From contig JAXDLH010000331.1 in assembly GCA_034666705.1 (NCBI GenBank), positions 1-7,375 on the forward strand: DNA of 7,375 nucleotides. The letters run 5' to 3'. The DNA comes from JAXDLH01 sp034666705. Lineage in GTDB: Bacteria; Chloroflexota; UBA6077; SHYK01. Numbering within the stretch: position 1 is the stretch's first letter; each line of letters starts with the position of its first letter. Positions 1 to 6,048 of the stretch are shown piece by piece. Under the pieces are notes generated by a model. It had not been told where the DNA came from. It saw nothing but the letters and a program-made list of their open reading frames with translations, and did no database searches. The translations under genes and the position numbers were made by a program.

Positions 1-842
1 AGGTGCGCCGCCAGGACTGGACGCACGACATGCGCATTCTGCCGGCGATCATGCCGGGGCTGGAGATGGCGGGCATCCACGTCGCCACGAACGGCCCCGT
101 ACGCGGCGGCCCGGGCTTCGGCAGCCACGCCTTCCTATGGGACTTCAATACGATGCACCTCGTGGCCGTGATCGAGGACCGACGCATGCACCGCGTGCGC
201 GCGGGCAGCCCGAGCGGCCTGGCGACGAAGTGGATCGCCCGCAAGGACGCGCGCACCGCGTGCTGCATCGGCAGCGGCGAGATCATGGAGCAGGCGATCA
301 CCGCCGTCTGCGGCGCGCGCGCGATCGAATCCGTCAAGGTCTATTCGCCCACGCCGGACCACCGCACCAGCTTCGCGACCATGATGACGCAGCGCCTTGG
401 CATCCCGTTCCAGGCAGTCGGCTCGGCCGAGGAGGCGGTGCGCGGCGCGGACGTGGTGCAGATCGTCACGAACGCCCATTTCGAGCCAGTGGTGGACGGC
501 CACTGGTTCGTGCCGGGCCAGCACATCAACTCGATCGCGCCGGGCGAGATCGACGAGGAGACGATGCTGCGGAGCACCGTCTTCTGCGGCACCCGCGAGC
601 GCACGTTGCACGACAACCCGCCGCGCCAGCCCCTGATGGGTATGCTCGAGCGCGGCCTGATTACGGAGGACCACATCAAAGCAGAGCTCGGCGAGATCAT
701 CGTTGGCACACACCCGGGCCGGACTCACGACGACGAGATCACCCTGTTCCTCAGCCCGGGCGTCGGGTTCTACGACGTCGCCGTGGCCACCTGGGTGTAT
801 CGCGTGGCGCGGGCGCACGGCCTCGGCCTGGAGTTGGAGTGA
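1..842 (+). CDS. Ornithine cyclodeaminase/mu-crystallin family protein (5' partial)
   Basis: This is the C-terminal 279 or so residues of an NAD(P)-dependent ornithine cyclodeaminase/mu-crystallin family protein. Numbering is from the first complete codon (base 3). Seen: R66 in an R-A-G-S-P-S-G-L-A stretch, which matches the family's substrate-binding R-T-(A/G)-A-x-S-(A/G)-L-A segment. This is followed by a Rossmann motif C-I-G-S-G (88-92), a second beta-strand VKVYSPT (111-117), AVRGADVVQIVT (145-156) and HINSIAPGEID (174-184). The C-terminal family signature GEIIVGTHPGR...DDEITLF...YDVAVA spans 230-262. Family members run about 310-350 residues, so roughly 40-60 N-terminal residues lie off the left edge. 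The GTG at base 3 is probably internal. Known members deaminate ornithine to proline, reduce cyclic imines, or make opine-like or diamino acids, and the exact reaction cannot be assigned here. The stop codon overlaps the next start (TGATG), so the gene is probably translationally coupled to the binding protein. Family is secure; substrate is unknown. Confidence 0.9.
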   Translation, partial: VRRQDWTHDMRILPAIMPGLEMAGIHVATNGPVRGGPGFGSHAFLWDFNTMHLVAVIEDRRMHRVRAGSPSGLATKWIARKDARTACCIGSGEIMEQAITAVCGARAIESVKVYSPTPDHRTSFATMMTQRLGIPFQAVGSAEEAVRGADVVQIVTNAHFEPVVDGHWFVPGQHINSIAPGEIDEETMLRSTVFCGTRERTLHDNPPRQPLMGMLERGLITEDHIKAELGEIIVGTHPGRTHDDEITLFLSPGVGFYDVAVATWVYRVARAHGLGLELE

Positions 843-2578
843 TGAACACACGACGGGTGCGCATCTTCAGCGTTGGCTTGACCACCCTGGTCCTCCTTGC
901 CTGCTCGTCAACGGCCCCCGGGGGAACCACCCGATCAGGCGACACGAATCCCGGGGGCGGGAGCGCGCCGGCGGCGCAGTCCGGACCGAGCGGCACGCTC
1001 AAGGTCGCCTGGGCAACCGAGCCCGAGACCCTCTCGCCGAAGCTGGCGTCGGGCTCCGGCCTCAACGAGTACAACTGGGTCTTCAACTCGACGTTGACCT
1101 ACTACGACTTCGAGGGTGTCGTGCACCCGCTGATCGCGAAGGAGATCCCCACGCAGGAGAACGGTGGTTGGGTCATCCGGCCGGACGGCACGATGACGAC
1201 GACATACCACCTGCGCGACAACGTGACCTGGCACGACGGCACGCCGCTCACCGCGGACGACTACGTCTTCGCCTTCCAGGTCTATCTGAGCAACGACATC
1301 CCGGTCCGCGATCGCACGCCCGAGACCTCCATGAGCGGGGTCGAAGCGGCCGACCCGGGCACCCTCGTCGTCAACTGGGCCGTGCCGTACATCCATGCCA
1401 ACATCCTCGGCTACCAGCAGCTCGATCCGCTGCCGCGCCACATCCTTGCGGACAAGTTCGCCCGCGACCACGGGACCTTCGTCGTCGGCGACGAATGGAC
1501 GCGCAGTTACGTGGGCACCGGCCCATTCCGGATCGAGAGCTGGAATCCGGGCTCGGGCATGATCGCGAAGGCGAATCCCAACTGGTTCATGGGGCCGCCC
1601 AAGCTCGCCACGATCGACGTCCGCTTCGTCTCCGACTCCAACACGATCCTCGCCAATCTGCTGTCCGGCGAGGTGGACTTCATCAACTCGCCGGGCGTGC
1701 GCGGCACCGATGCGGTCGTTGCCCGCGAGCAGTGGGTCTCCAAGGGGCAGGGATATTTGAAGACCTGGGCAGTGCGCATGCGCTACCTCGAGTGGCAGCA
1801 GAAGCCCGTGCCGAACTGGCAGCAGGCGCTAACGGACGTACGGGTGCGCAAGGGGCTGGAGTATGCCATCGACCGCCAGGGGCTCGTCGACGCCCTGAAC
1901 CAGGGGCTCGGCACGCCGGCCGACACGTTCATCCTGCCGGCCGATCCAGCATTCGGCCAGGTGAGTCAGGCAGTCACCAAGTACCCGTACGACCCACAGC
2001 GTGCGGCGGCCTCGCTGGCTGACGCCGGCTACCGCGCCGCGCAGCCTGGGAGCCCACTCCTGAACGCGCAGGGCCAGCCGCTCGCCATCGACGTGTGGAC
2101 CACCGCCGGCGACAACGGGGAGAAAGAGATTGCAATCATCTCCGACGCCTGGAAGGCGATCGGCGTGGGCGGCGGCCTCTTCATCATCCCCTCGGCGCGG
2201 CAGCGCGATAACGAGCTGCGTCAGAGCTTCCCTGGCGCCGAGACGACGGCGCGCTCGGTCTCGGCCGACAACTTCATCTTCACGGCGGACAACGTCCCGA
2301 CGGCCGCCAACAAGTATGCTGGCGCCAACCGAGGCGGCTTCAGCGATCCCGACGTCGAGCGGCTCCAGCATACCGTGCTCACCTCGTTCGACGATGCGGA
2401 GCGCACTCGGGCGACGATCGCGCTGCACCAGCGGATGACGGACGTGCTTGGCATTGGGCCCCTGTACTATGACGTCGAGGTTATCCTGGCCAAGAACAAG
2501 GTCAAGGGCCCGGTCGGCAACTACGGCCCGCAGCAGGGCATCACGTGGAACATCTACGATTGGTCGGTTAGCGAGTAG
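842..2578 (+). CDS. ABC transporter family 5 substrate-binding lipoprotein (Sec type)
   Basis: This is a 578-residue extracytoplasmic solute-binding protein of the SBP_bac_5 family (oligopeptide, dipeptide, nickel, opine and glycoside binders), expected to deliver a ligand to an ABC importer. Residues 1-21 form a Sec lipoprotein signal: a basic N terminus (NTRRVR), a hydrophobic core and the lipobox L-L-A-C with C21 as the lipidated cysteine. A Gly/Ser/Thr/Pro-rich linker runs to about residue 50. The mature protein opens with a GTLKVAWATEPETLSP strand. It then shows the family hallmark NVTWHDGTPLTADD (W130), YVGTGPFRIESWNPG at about 221-235, and DVRVRKGLEYAIDR from D332, and ends YDWSVSE. 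The ATG at 842 was chosen because it overlaps the upstream stop and puts the signal peptide exactly at the N terminus. GGAG at 836-839 sits only 2 bases before it, consistent with reliance on coupling. No permease or ATPase gene is visible. It is a clear paralogue of the binding protein that follows. Ligand unknown. Confidence 0.93.
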   Translation: MNTRRVRIFSVGLTTLVLLACSSTAPGGTTRSGDTNPGGGSAPAAQSGPSGTLKVAWATEPETLSPKLASGSGLNEYNWVFNSTLTYYDFEGVVHPLIAKEIPTQENGGWVIRPDGTMTTTYHLRDNVTWHDGTPLTADDYVFAFQVYLSNDIPVRDRTPETSMSGVEAADPGTLVVNWAVPYIHANILGYQQLDPLPRHILADKFARDHGTFVVGDEWTRSYVGTGPFRIESWNPGSGMIAKANPNWFMGPPKLATIDVRFVSDSNTILANLLSGEVDFINSPGVRGTDAVVAREQWVSKGQGYLKTWAVRMRYLEWQQKPVPNWQQALTDVRVRKGLEYAIDRQGLVDALNQGLGTPADTFILPADPAFGQVSQAVTKYPYDPQRAAASLADAGYRAAQPGSPLLNAQGQPLAIDVWTTAGDNGEKEIAIISDAWKAIGVGGGLFIIPSARQRDNELRQSFPGAETTARSVSADNFIFTADNVPTAANKYAGANRGGFSDPDVERLQHTVLTSFDDAERTRATIALHQRMTDVLGIGPLYYDVEVILAKNKVKGPVGNYGPQQGITWNIYDWSVSE

Positions 2579-2583
2579 AGGGG

Positions 2584-2620
2584 CCCTAACCCCCACCCCC
2601 TTCCCGGCGCGGGAAGGGGG
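2584..2620. repeat. C/G-rich hairpin with minus-strand G-quadruplex motif
   Basis: Just after the first binding-protein gene, CCCCCTTCCC (2596-2605) and GGGAAGGGGG (2611-2620) form a perfect 10-bp stem around GGCGC. The upstream C runs (2584-2586, 2590-2594, 2596-2600, 2603-2605, separated by 3, 1 and 2 bases) give four G tracts on the minus strand, which fits the usual intramolecular G-quadruplex pattern. There is no T run after the stem, so it is not a classical intrinsic terminator. It resembles the dispersed C/G-rich intergenic repeats common in high-GC genomes. Any role as a mild terminator or mRNA-stabilising element is inference. Confidence 0.6.
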
Positions 2621-2645
2621 AGTCGTGACTAATGTTGGCGTGACT

Positions 2646-2671
2646 CCCCACCCCCGAAATCGGGGGAGGGG
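2646..2671 (+). repeat. Second C/G-rich hairpin upstream of second binding protein
   Basis: CCCC-A-CCCCCG (2646-2656) faces CGGGGG-A-GGGG (2661-2671) around an AAAT loop, giving a 6-bp inner stem, one A/A mismatch and a 4-bp outer stem. It ends 11 bases before the AAGGAG ribosome-binding site of the next gene. It is probably a copy of the same repeat family as the hairpin at 2596-2620. An influence on the abundance or translation of the second binding protein is possible but unproven. Confidence 0.55.
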
Positions 2672-2681
2672 GCCGTGCCAC

Positions 2682-2687
2682 AAGGAG
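2682..2687 (+). promoter_or_regulatory. Ribosome-binding site AAGGAG
   Basis: A consensus AAGGAG lies 5 bases before the ATG at 2693. It decides the start of the second binding protein in favour of this ATG over the in-frame GTG at 2675, which has no comparable site and would add only six residues. Confidence 0.8.
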
Positions 2688-2692
2688 TATCC

Positions 2693-4462
2693 ATGGACGA
2701 GATCACGCGCAATCGACTATCGCGGCGCAAGTTCCTCGGCGCCTCCTTGACGACGCTCGCCGGCCTCGCGGCATACGGCTGCGCGCCGGCGGCCGGGCCC
2801 TCGGCGACGACGGCGCCGGCACCCAGCACCGGCGGTGCGGCGGCCCCGACTGCGGTGGCGCGCTCCGGGCCGAAGACCATTGGCCTGGCCACGGGCAACG
2901 GCATCTTCAAGGGGATCCCCGACGTGCAGGGAATCGGGGCGACCAACCAGCCCGAGGGCGCGAACATCGCCCACACCGCGCTCAGCGTCATGGACCACGA
3001 CGGCGTGCCGCGGCCGATGCTCGCCGCACAGCTTCCTTCCCTCACTGATGGAACGTGGGTCGTAAACCCCGACGGCACCATGGCCGTGACCTGGAAGCTG
3101 CGCCGCGACGTGAAGTGGCACGACGGGCGGCCCTTCACGTCACGCGACGTGCGCTTTAGCTGGGAGCTGGCGCAGGACAATTCGATCCCCATGACGAAGC
3201 GCCCAGCCCACACAAACGTCACCGCGATCGACCTGCCGGACGACTACACCGCCGTAATGCACTGGAAGATCCCGAACACGTACGCCCACGTCTTCACGAC
3301 CACCGACCTCACGATCTATCCCGAGCACATCGTGCGGCCGCTGTGGGAGACGGGCCAGGGCGAGCGCATCCTCAGCAACGAGTTCTTCCACGGCGGCTTC
3401 GTCGGCCTTGGCCCGTATAAGCTCGAGAAACTGGCGGAGGACAACACCTTTTTCTACCGCGCGTTCGACGACTACTTCCTCGGCCGCCCGAAGATCGACA
3501 CGATCAGCTTCTACCAGTACGAGGGGTCGCAGGGTGTCCTGACCGCCCTGCTCTCGGGACGGATCCAGATGGCAAGCGCGTACGGGCTCACCTTCGACGA
3601 CGGTCAGACGGTGCAGCAGCAGTGGGAGAGCACGGGCGAGGGCAAGGTGTACTGGACGCCGGTCTCGCTGCAGCGGCTGTTCATGCAGCCGGACAACCCG
3701 CTCTTCCAGGACGCCCGGGTGCGCAAGGCGCTGCTGCTCTCCGTGGATCGCGATGAGATCAACCATACGCTGTTCAACAACTCAGTGTTCATCGCCCACA
3801 GTCTGCTGCACCCGAACGAGCCGGGCTACAAGGAAGCGGACCCGATCATCACGAAGTACGGGTTCGACCCGCGGCAGGCGCTCGCGATGTTCGAGGCCGC
3901 CGGCTGGACCCGCGCGAGCGATGGCGTGTTGACGAATGCGGCGGGGGATAAGTTCGAGATCACGTACCGCGTGGCGGCGAGCAACCAGGAGCACCAGCAC
4001 GTCCAGAGCGCCATGGCGAACTTCTGGAAGGACGTGGGCGTGCGCACCACGATCGACAACGTGGCGAGCTCGGTCTACAACGATGCGACCGAGCAGGCCA
4101 ACTACAGGGGCGTGTCGATCCTCGGCGGCTCGACCACGGTGGCAGCGCTCTACCGCCGCTGGCACTCGACCTTTATCCCAACCGCCGCGAACCACTACCT
4201 GGGGGATAACACCTCCCGCTGGAACAACCCGCAGGCGGACCGACTGCTCGACCAGATCGAAGCCTCGTTCGACCAGACGCAGAAGAACCAGCTACTGGCC
4301 CAGATCGCCAAGGTATACACCGACGAGATGCCGGCACTGCCCCTGTACTACCAGGCGGAGCCAGTAGCCGTGCACAAGAGCCTATTGAATGCCCGGCCGC
4401 GACCGAACTCCAGCGGCCAGAACACGACGACCTGGGATTGCTACCAATGGGACCTGGCGTGA
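2693..4462 (+). CDS. ABC transporter family 5 substrate-binding lipoprotein (Tat type)
   Basis: This is a 589-residue SBP_bac_5 solute-binding protein, paralogous to the preceding gene. The two share WVxxPDGTM before the W-H-D-G motif (here VKWHDGRPFTSRD, W142) and the conserved DARVRKALLLSVDRDE block (from D340) at the same relative spacing. The N terminus differs. LSRRKFLGASL (9-19) is a twin-arginine motif followed by a hydrophobic stretch and C30 in A-A-Y-G-C, so the protein is probably exported folded by Tat and then lipidated. The lipobox is imperfect, with Ala rather than Leu at -3 and Tyr at -2. An Ala/Pro/Thr/Gly linker extends to about residue 60. The gene follows its paralogue after a 114-base repeat-bearing spacer and has its own strong ribosome-binding site. 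It probably arose by tandem duplication and now binds a different ligand, or the same ligand with different affinity. No permease is adjacent. Family is sure; ligand is not. Confidence 0.93.
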   Translation: MDEITRNRLSRRKFLGASLTTLAGLAAYGCAPAAGPSATTAPAPSTGGAAAPTAVARSGPKTIGLATGNGIFKGIPDVQGIGATNQPEGANIAHTALSVMDHDGVPRPMLAAQLPSLTDGTWVVNPDGTMAVTWKLRRDVKWHDGRPFTSRDVRFSWELAQDNSIPMTKRPAHTNVTAIDLPDDYTAVMHWKIPNTYAHVFTTTDLTIYPEHIVRPLWETGQGERILSNEFFHGGFVGLGPYKLEKLAEDNTFFYRAFDDYFLGRPKIDTISFYQYEGSQGVLTALLSGRIQMASAYGLTFDDGQTVQQQWESTGEGKVYWTPVSLQRLFMQPDNPLFQDARVRKALLLSVDRDEINHTLFNNSVFIAHSLLHPNEPGYKEADPIITKYGFDPRQALAMFEAAGWTRASDGVLTNAAGDKFEITYRVAASNQEHQHVQSAMANFWKDVGVRTTIDNVASSVYNDATEQANYRGVSILGGSTTVAALYRRWHSTFIPTAANHYLGDNTSRWNNPQADRLLDQIEASFDQTQKNQLLAQIAKVYTDEMPALPLYYQAEPVAVHKSLLNARPRPNSSGQNTTTWDCYQWDLA

Positions 4463-4471
4463 CCTTCCTGT

Positions 4472-4507
4472 CCCCGCCCCCCTTGCGGGGGAGGGCTAGG
4501 GAGGGGG
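4472..4507 (+). repeat. G-rich hairpin/G-quadruplex repeat upstream of DUF559 remnant
   Basis: Ten bases after the second binding-protein stop, CCCCGC (4472-4477) and GCGGGG (4485-4490) form a perfect 6-bp stem with a C-rich loop ending TT. The following plus-strand stretch has four G tracts (4487-4491, 4493-4495, 4499-4501, 4503-4507) separated by 1, 3 and 1 bases, a textbook quadruplex pattern. It abuts the ATG of the DUF559 fragment at 4510. From memory, repeats of this CCC-TTGCGGGGGAGGG type often precede DUF559 genes in high-GC genomes, which suggests they travel together. Confidence 0.6.
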
Positions 4508-4509
4508 CT

Positions 4510-4641
4510 ATGTCTGTCGCGAAAGCCAGGCAACTTCGCAACAACCCAACCGACGCGGAGCGCGCGCTATGGCCCGCAAGGGGAGCGGGGACAGGCGCGC
4601 CCCCCTGCATACCCGACCACATCGCAAGGAGCGGGAGATGA
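4510..4641 (+). pseudogene. Truncated DUF559 (Vsr-like endonuclease family) N-terminal remnant
   Basis: This 43-residue open frame starts MSVAKARQLRNNPTDAERALW. That closely resembles the conserved N-terminal helix of DUF559 proteins (A-R-x-L-R-x-x-x-T-D-A-E-x-x-L-W), a family related to very-short-patch-repair nucleases and normally about 110-130 residues long. After W21 (base 4572) the match ends. The expected F-R-R-Q-x-P-I-G and V-D-F segments, which carry the catalytic residues, are absent in all three frames before the next gene. The remaining 22 codons are low-complexity Gly/Ala/Pro/Arg sequence. Its TGA (4639-4641) overlaps the ATG of the M24 gene. It is therefore read as a decayed or deleted insertion, not a working gene, though a coupled leader peptide cannot be ruled out. 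Family assignment rests on about 17 residues recognised by eye. Confidence 0.55.
4626..4631 (+). promoter_or_regulatory. Ribosome-binding site AAGGAG for the M24 gene
   Basis: AAGGAG is followed 6 bases later by ATG at 4638, with a second purine run GGGAG (4633-4637) directly before the ATG. This places the start of the M24 protein at 4638 rather than at the in-frame ATG at 4569. The earlier start would add 23 Arg/His-rich residues not expected in the family and has no good ribosome-binding site. Confidence 0.75.
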
Positions 4642-5918
4642 CTGAAGCGAACGTGCAGATGCAGCCGTACCAGCGGTTCTCGATCGCCGAGCGCGACCGC
4701 CGCTGGAAAGCGGTACGCGAAGCGATGGCGCGCGAAGGCCTCGACGCCCTCGTGGCGCCGCCTAACCTGGGGAACTCGACCGACTGGCAGGCCGATGCGC
4801 GCTATCTGTCGCATGCCGGCGGTGGCGCCGACGCTTCGATCGGCGTGGTGTTCCCACTCGACGGCGACGTGACAGTCGTGGCGACCTCCGCGAAGGAGCG
4901 CTGGGGCGCGAAGATCCAGGATTGGGTAACCGACGTGCGCGAGGTGAATCGCCGTTACGGGAAGGGTATGGCCGAGCGGCTGCTCGAGCTCGGCCTCCAG
5001 AACGGCCGCATCGGCGTCTCCGGGCTCGGCTTCGGCACCCGGACCCCCGAGGGCACCATCTTCCACGGCACGTTCGAGGCGCTGCGCGAGGCGCTGCCGA
5101 ACGCCGAGTTCGTGCCGGCCTCGGACCTGCTGCAAGAGGTGCGCCAGGTCAAGAGCCAGGAGGAGATCGACGTGCTGCAGCGCTCGGTCGATCTGATCGA
5201 GCGGGGCCTCGAGGCGCAGGCCTACTGGGCGCAACCGGGCGTGCCGGACTACGTGGTGTGGGCCGAGACGATGCATGCGATGTTCGTGCGCGGCAGCGAG
5301 CTGTCGGTGCACTTCAACTGGATCAGCGGCCACAACCCTGGCCGCACCCTGACCCGGCCGACGATGCGTCCGCTGGAGAAAGGCGACCTGATTCTTAAGG
5401 AAATCGAGTCGTCGATCATCGGCTACCGCGCGCAGCAGCTCCGGCCGCTGGCCGTACACGAGTGCGACCCGGCGGTCCTCGAGCTGTCGAAGATGCACGC
5501 CGAGATGTATGACGAGATCCTGGCGTTCCTGAAACCGGGCGTGACGATCGGCCAGATCATCGAGAAGACGCGCGCCCTCGGCCGCGAGGTGTCACCCTCC
5601 AGCGGGCCGTTCGCCGAGTGCCGGGCGCGCATGACGCTGCACGGCCGCGGCCTTGGCGATGACCATCCGCTCGTGCTCGACGGCGGCTCGGCCGGCCCGA
5701 ATGACGTGTACGAGGGGACGAAGCGCGCGTGGGACGCGACGATCCCGGAGAACGGCGTCTACATCTGCAAGCCGGGCATCGCCACGGCCGACGGCCGCTA
5801 CCACTTCGAGTGGGGCGACACGGTGAAAACCACGGCCCGTGGCGCGGTGCGCATGGGCAAGTCGCCGCACGGCATGATCGTCTCGGAGCCCCATGAGGTC
5901 CACTGGCCCCAGGACTAA
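4638..5918 (+). CDS. M24-family (creatinase/aminopeptidase P fold) hydrolase with altered metal site
   Basis: This is a 426-residue cytoplasmic protein with a creatinase-like N domain (about 1-165, including ARYLSHAGG and GRIGVSGLGFG) and a C-terminal pita-bread domain (about 170-426, from VKSQEEIDVLQRSVDL). Family enzymes cleave Xaa-Pro peptides, creatine, ectoine or DMSP. Aligned by eye to the five-ligand D-D-H-E-E metal centre, the first Asp is E255 (LILKEIES), the second is Q266 (GYRAQQLR), the His is kept (H335 in LHGRGLGDD), the first Glu is K378 (YICKPGI), and the last Glu is E391 (HFEWGDTV). A normal dinuclear site is therefore unlikely. It may act without metal, as creatinase and the ectoine hydrolase EutD/DoeA do, or with one metal. 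The reading frame is intact, and the fold motifs around the changed residues are well kept, which argues against simple decay. It follows two peptide-type binding proteins and is probably part of their pathway. A 106-base inverted repeat starts 25 bases after the stop. Confidence 0.88.
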   Translation: MTEANVQMQPYQRFSIAERDRRWKAVREAMAREGLDALVAPPNLGNSTDWQADARYLSHAGGGADASIGVVFPLDGDVTVVATSAKERWGAKIQDWVTDVREVNRRYGKGMAERLLELGLQNGRIGVSGLGFGTRTPEGTIFHGTFEALREALPNAEFVPASDLLQEVRQVKSQEEIDVLQRSVDLIERGLEAQAYWAQPGVPDYVVWAETMHAMFVRGSELSVHFNWISGHNPGRTLTRPTMRPLEKGDLILKEIESSIIGYRAQQLRPLAVHECDPAVLELSKMHAEMYDEILAFLKPGVTIGQIIEKTRALGREVSPSSGPFAECRARMTLHGRGLGDDHPLVLDGGSAGPNDVYEGTKRAWDATIPENGVYICKPGIATADGRYHFEWGDTVKTTARGAVRMGKSPHGMIVSEPHEVHWPQD

Positions 5919-5942
5919 TGCCGACTCGCTGTGGGCCGGTGA

Positions 5943-6048
5943 AACCGTTCGCCCTGAGGCTCTCGAAGAGCCTGTCGAAGGGGCGGACCGGGGAATGCAA
6001 TGTTGGTTGCGCCGGGTCCGTGGTTCGAGAGCCTCACCACGAACGGTT
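5943..6048. repeat. Long nested imperfect inverted repeat after the M24 gene
   Basis: Left-arm segments AACCGTTCG (5943-5951) and TGAGGCTCTCGAA (5955-5967) are perfectly complementary to CGAACGGTT (6040-6048) and TTCGAGAGCCTCA (6024-6036). That gives 22 of 25 matching positions with a 3-base internal mismatch. Inside lie CGGACC (5984-5989) with GGTCCG (6015-6020), and at the tip GCAA (5997-6000) with TTGC (6007-6010). The left arm also contains its own hairpin, AGGCTCT-CGA-AGAGCCT (5957-5973). The core resembles dispersed TTCG-type palindromic intergenic repeats (CCGTTCG...TTCGA...) known from many high-GC bacteria. It could act as a transcript end or stability element for the upstream operon. 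There is no T run. Confidence 0.7.

Noticed and set aside
137..841. An upstream extension of the first binding protein in the same frame
   Set aside because: It overlaps the cyclodeaminase-family gene out of frame and is Arg/Pro-rich. The lipoprotein signal begins exactly at the ATG at 842.
703..2022. A 439-residue plus-strand frame
   Set aside because: It is an out-of-frame reading across two recognised genes, with composition typical of shadow frames and no domain.
2596..2620. A classical intrinsic terminator after the first binding protein
   Set aside because: The stem is strong but is followed by AGTCGTGACT rather than a T run, so it is described only as a hairpin repeat.
4569..4637. 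An earlier ATG start for the M24 protein
   Set aside because: The extra 23 residues are basic and unlike the family's N terminus, and they lack a ribosome-binding site. AAGGAG sits 6 bases before the ATG at 4638.
4173..5498. A 441-residue open frame on the minus strand
   Set aside because: It is opposite the M24 gene and the end of the second binding protein. Its Arg/His/Leu-rich composition is typical of antisense frames in high-GC DNA, and it spans the gene boundary and the repeats without any recognisable domain.
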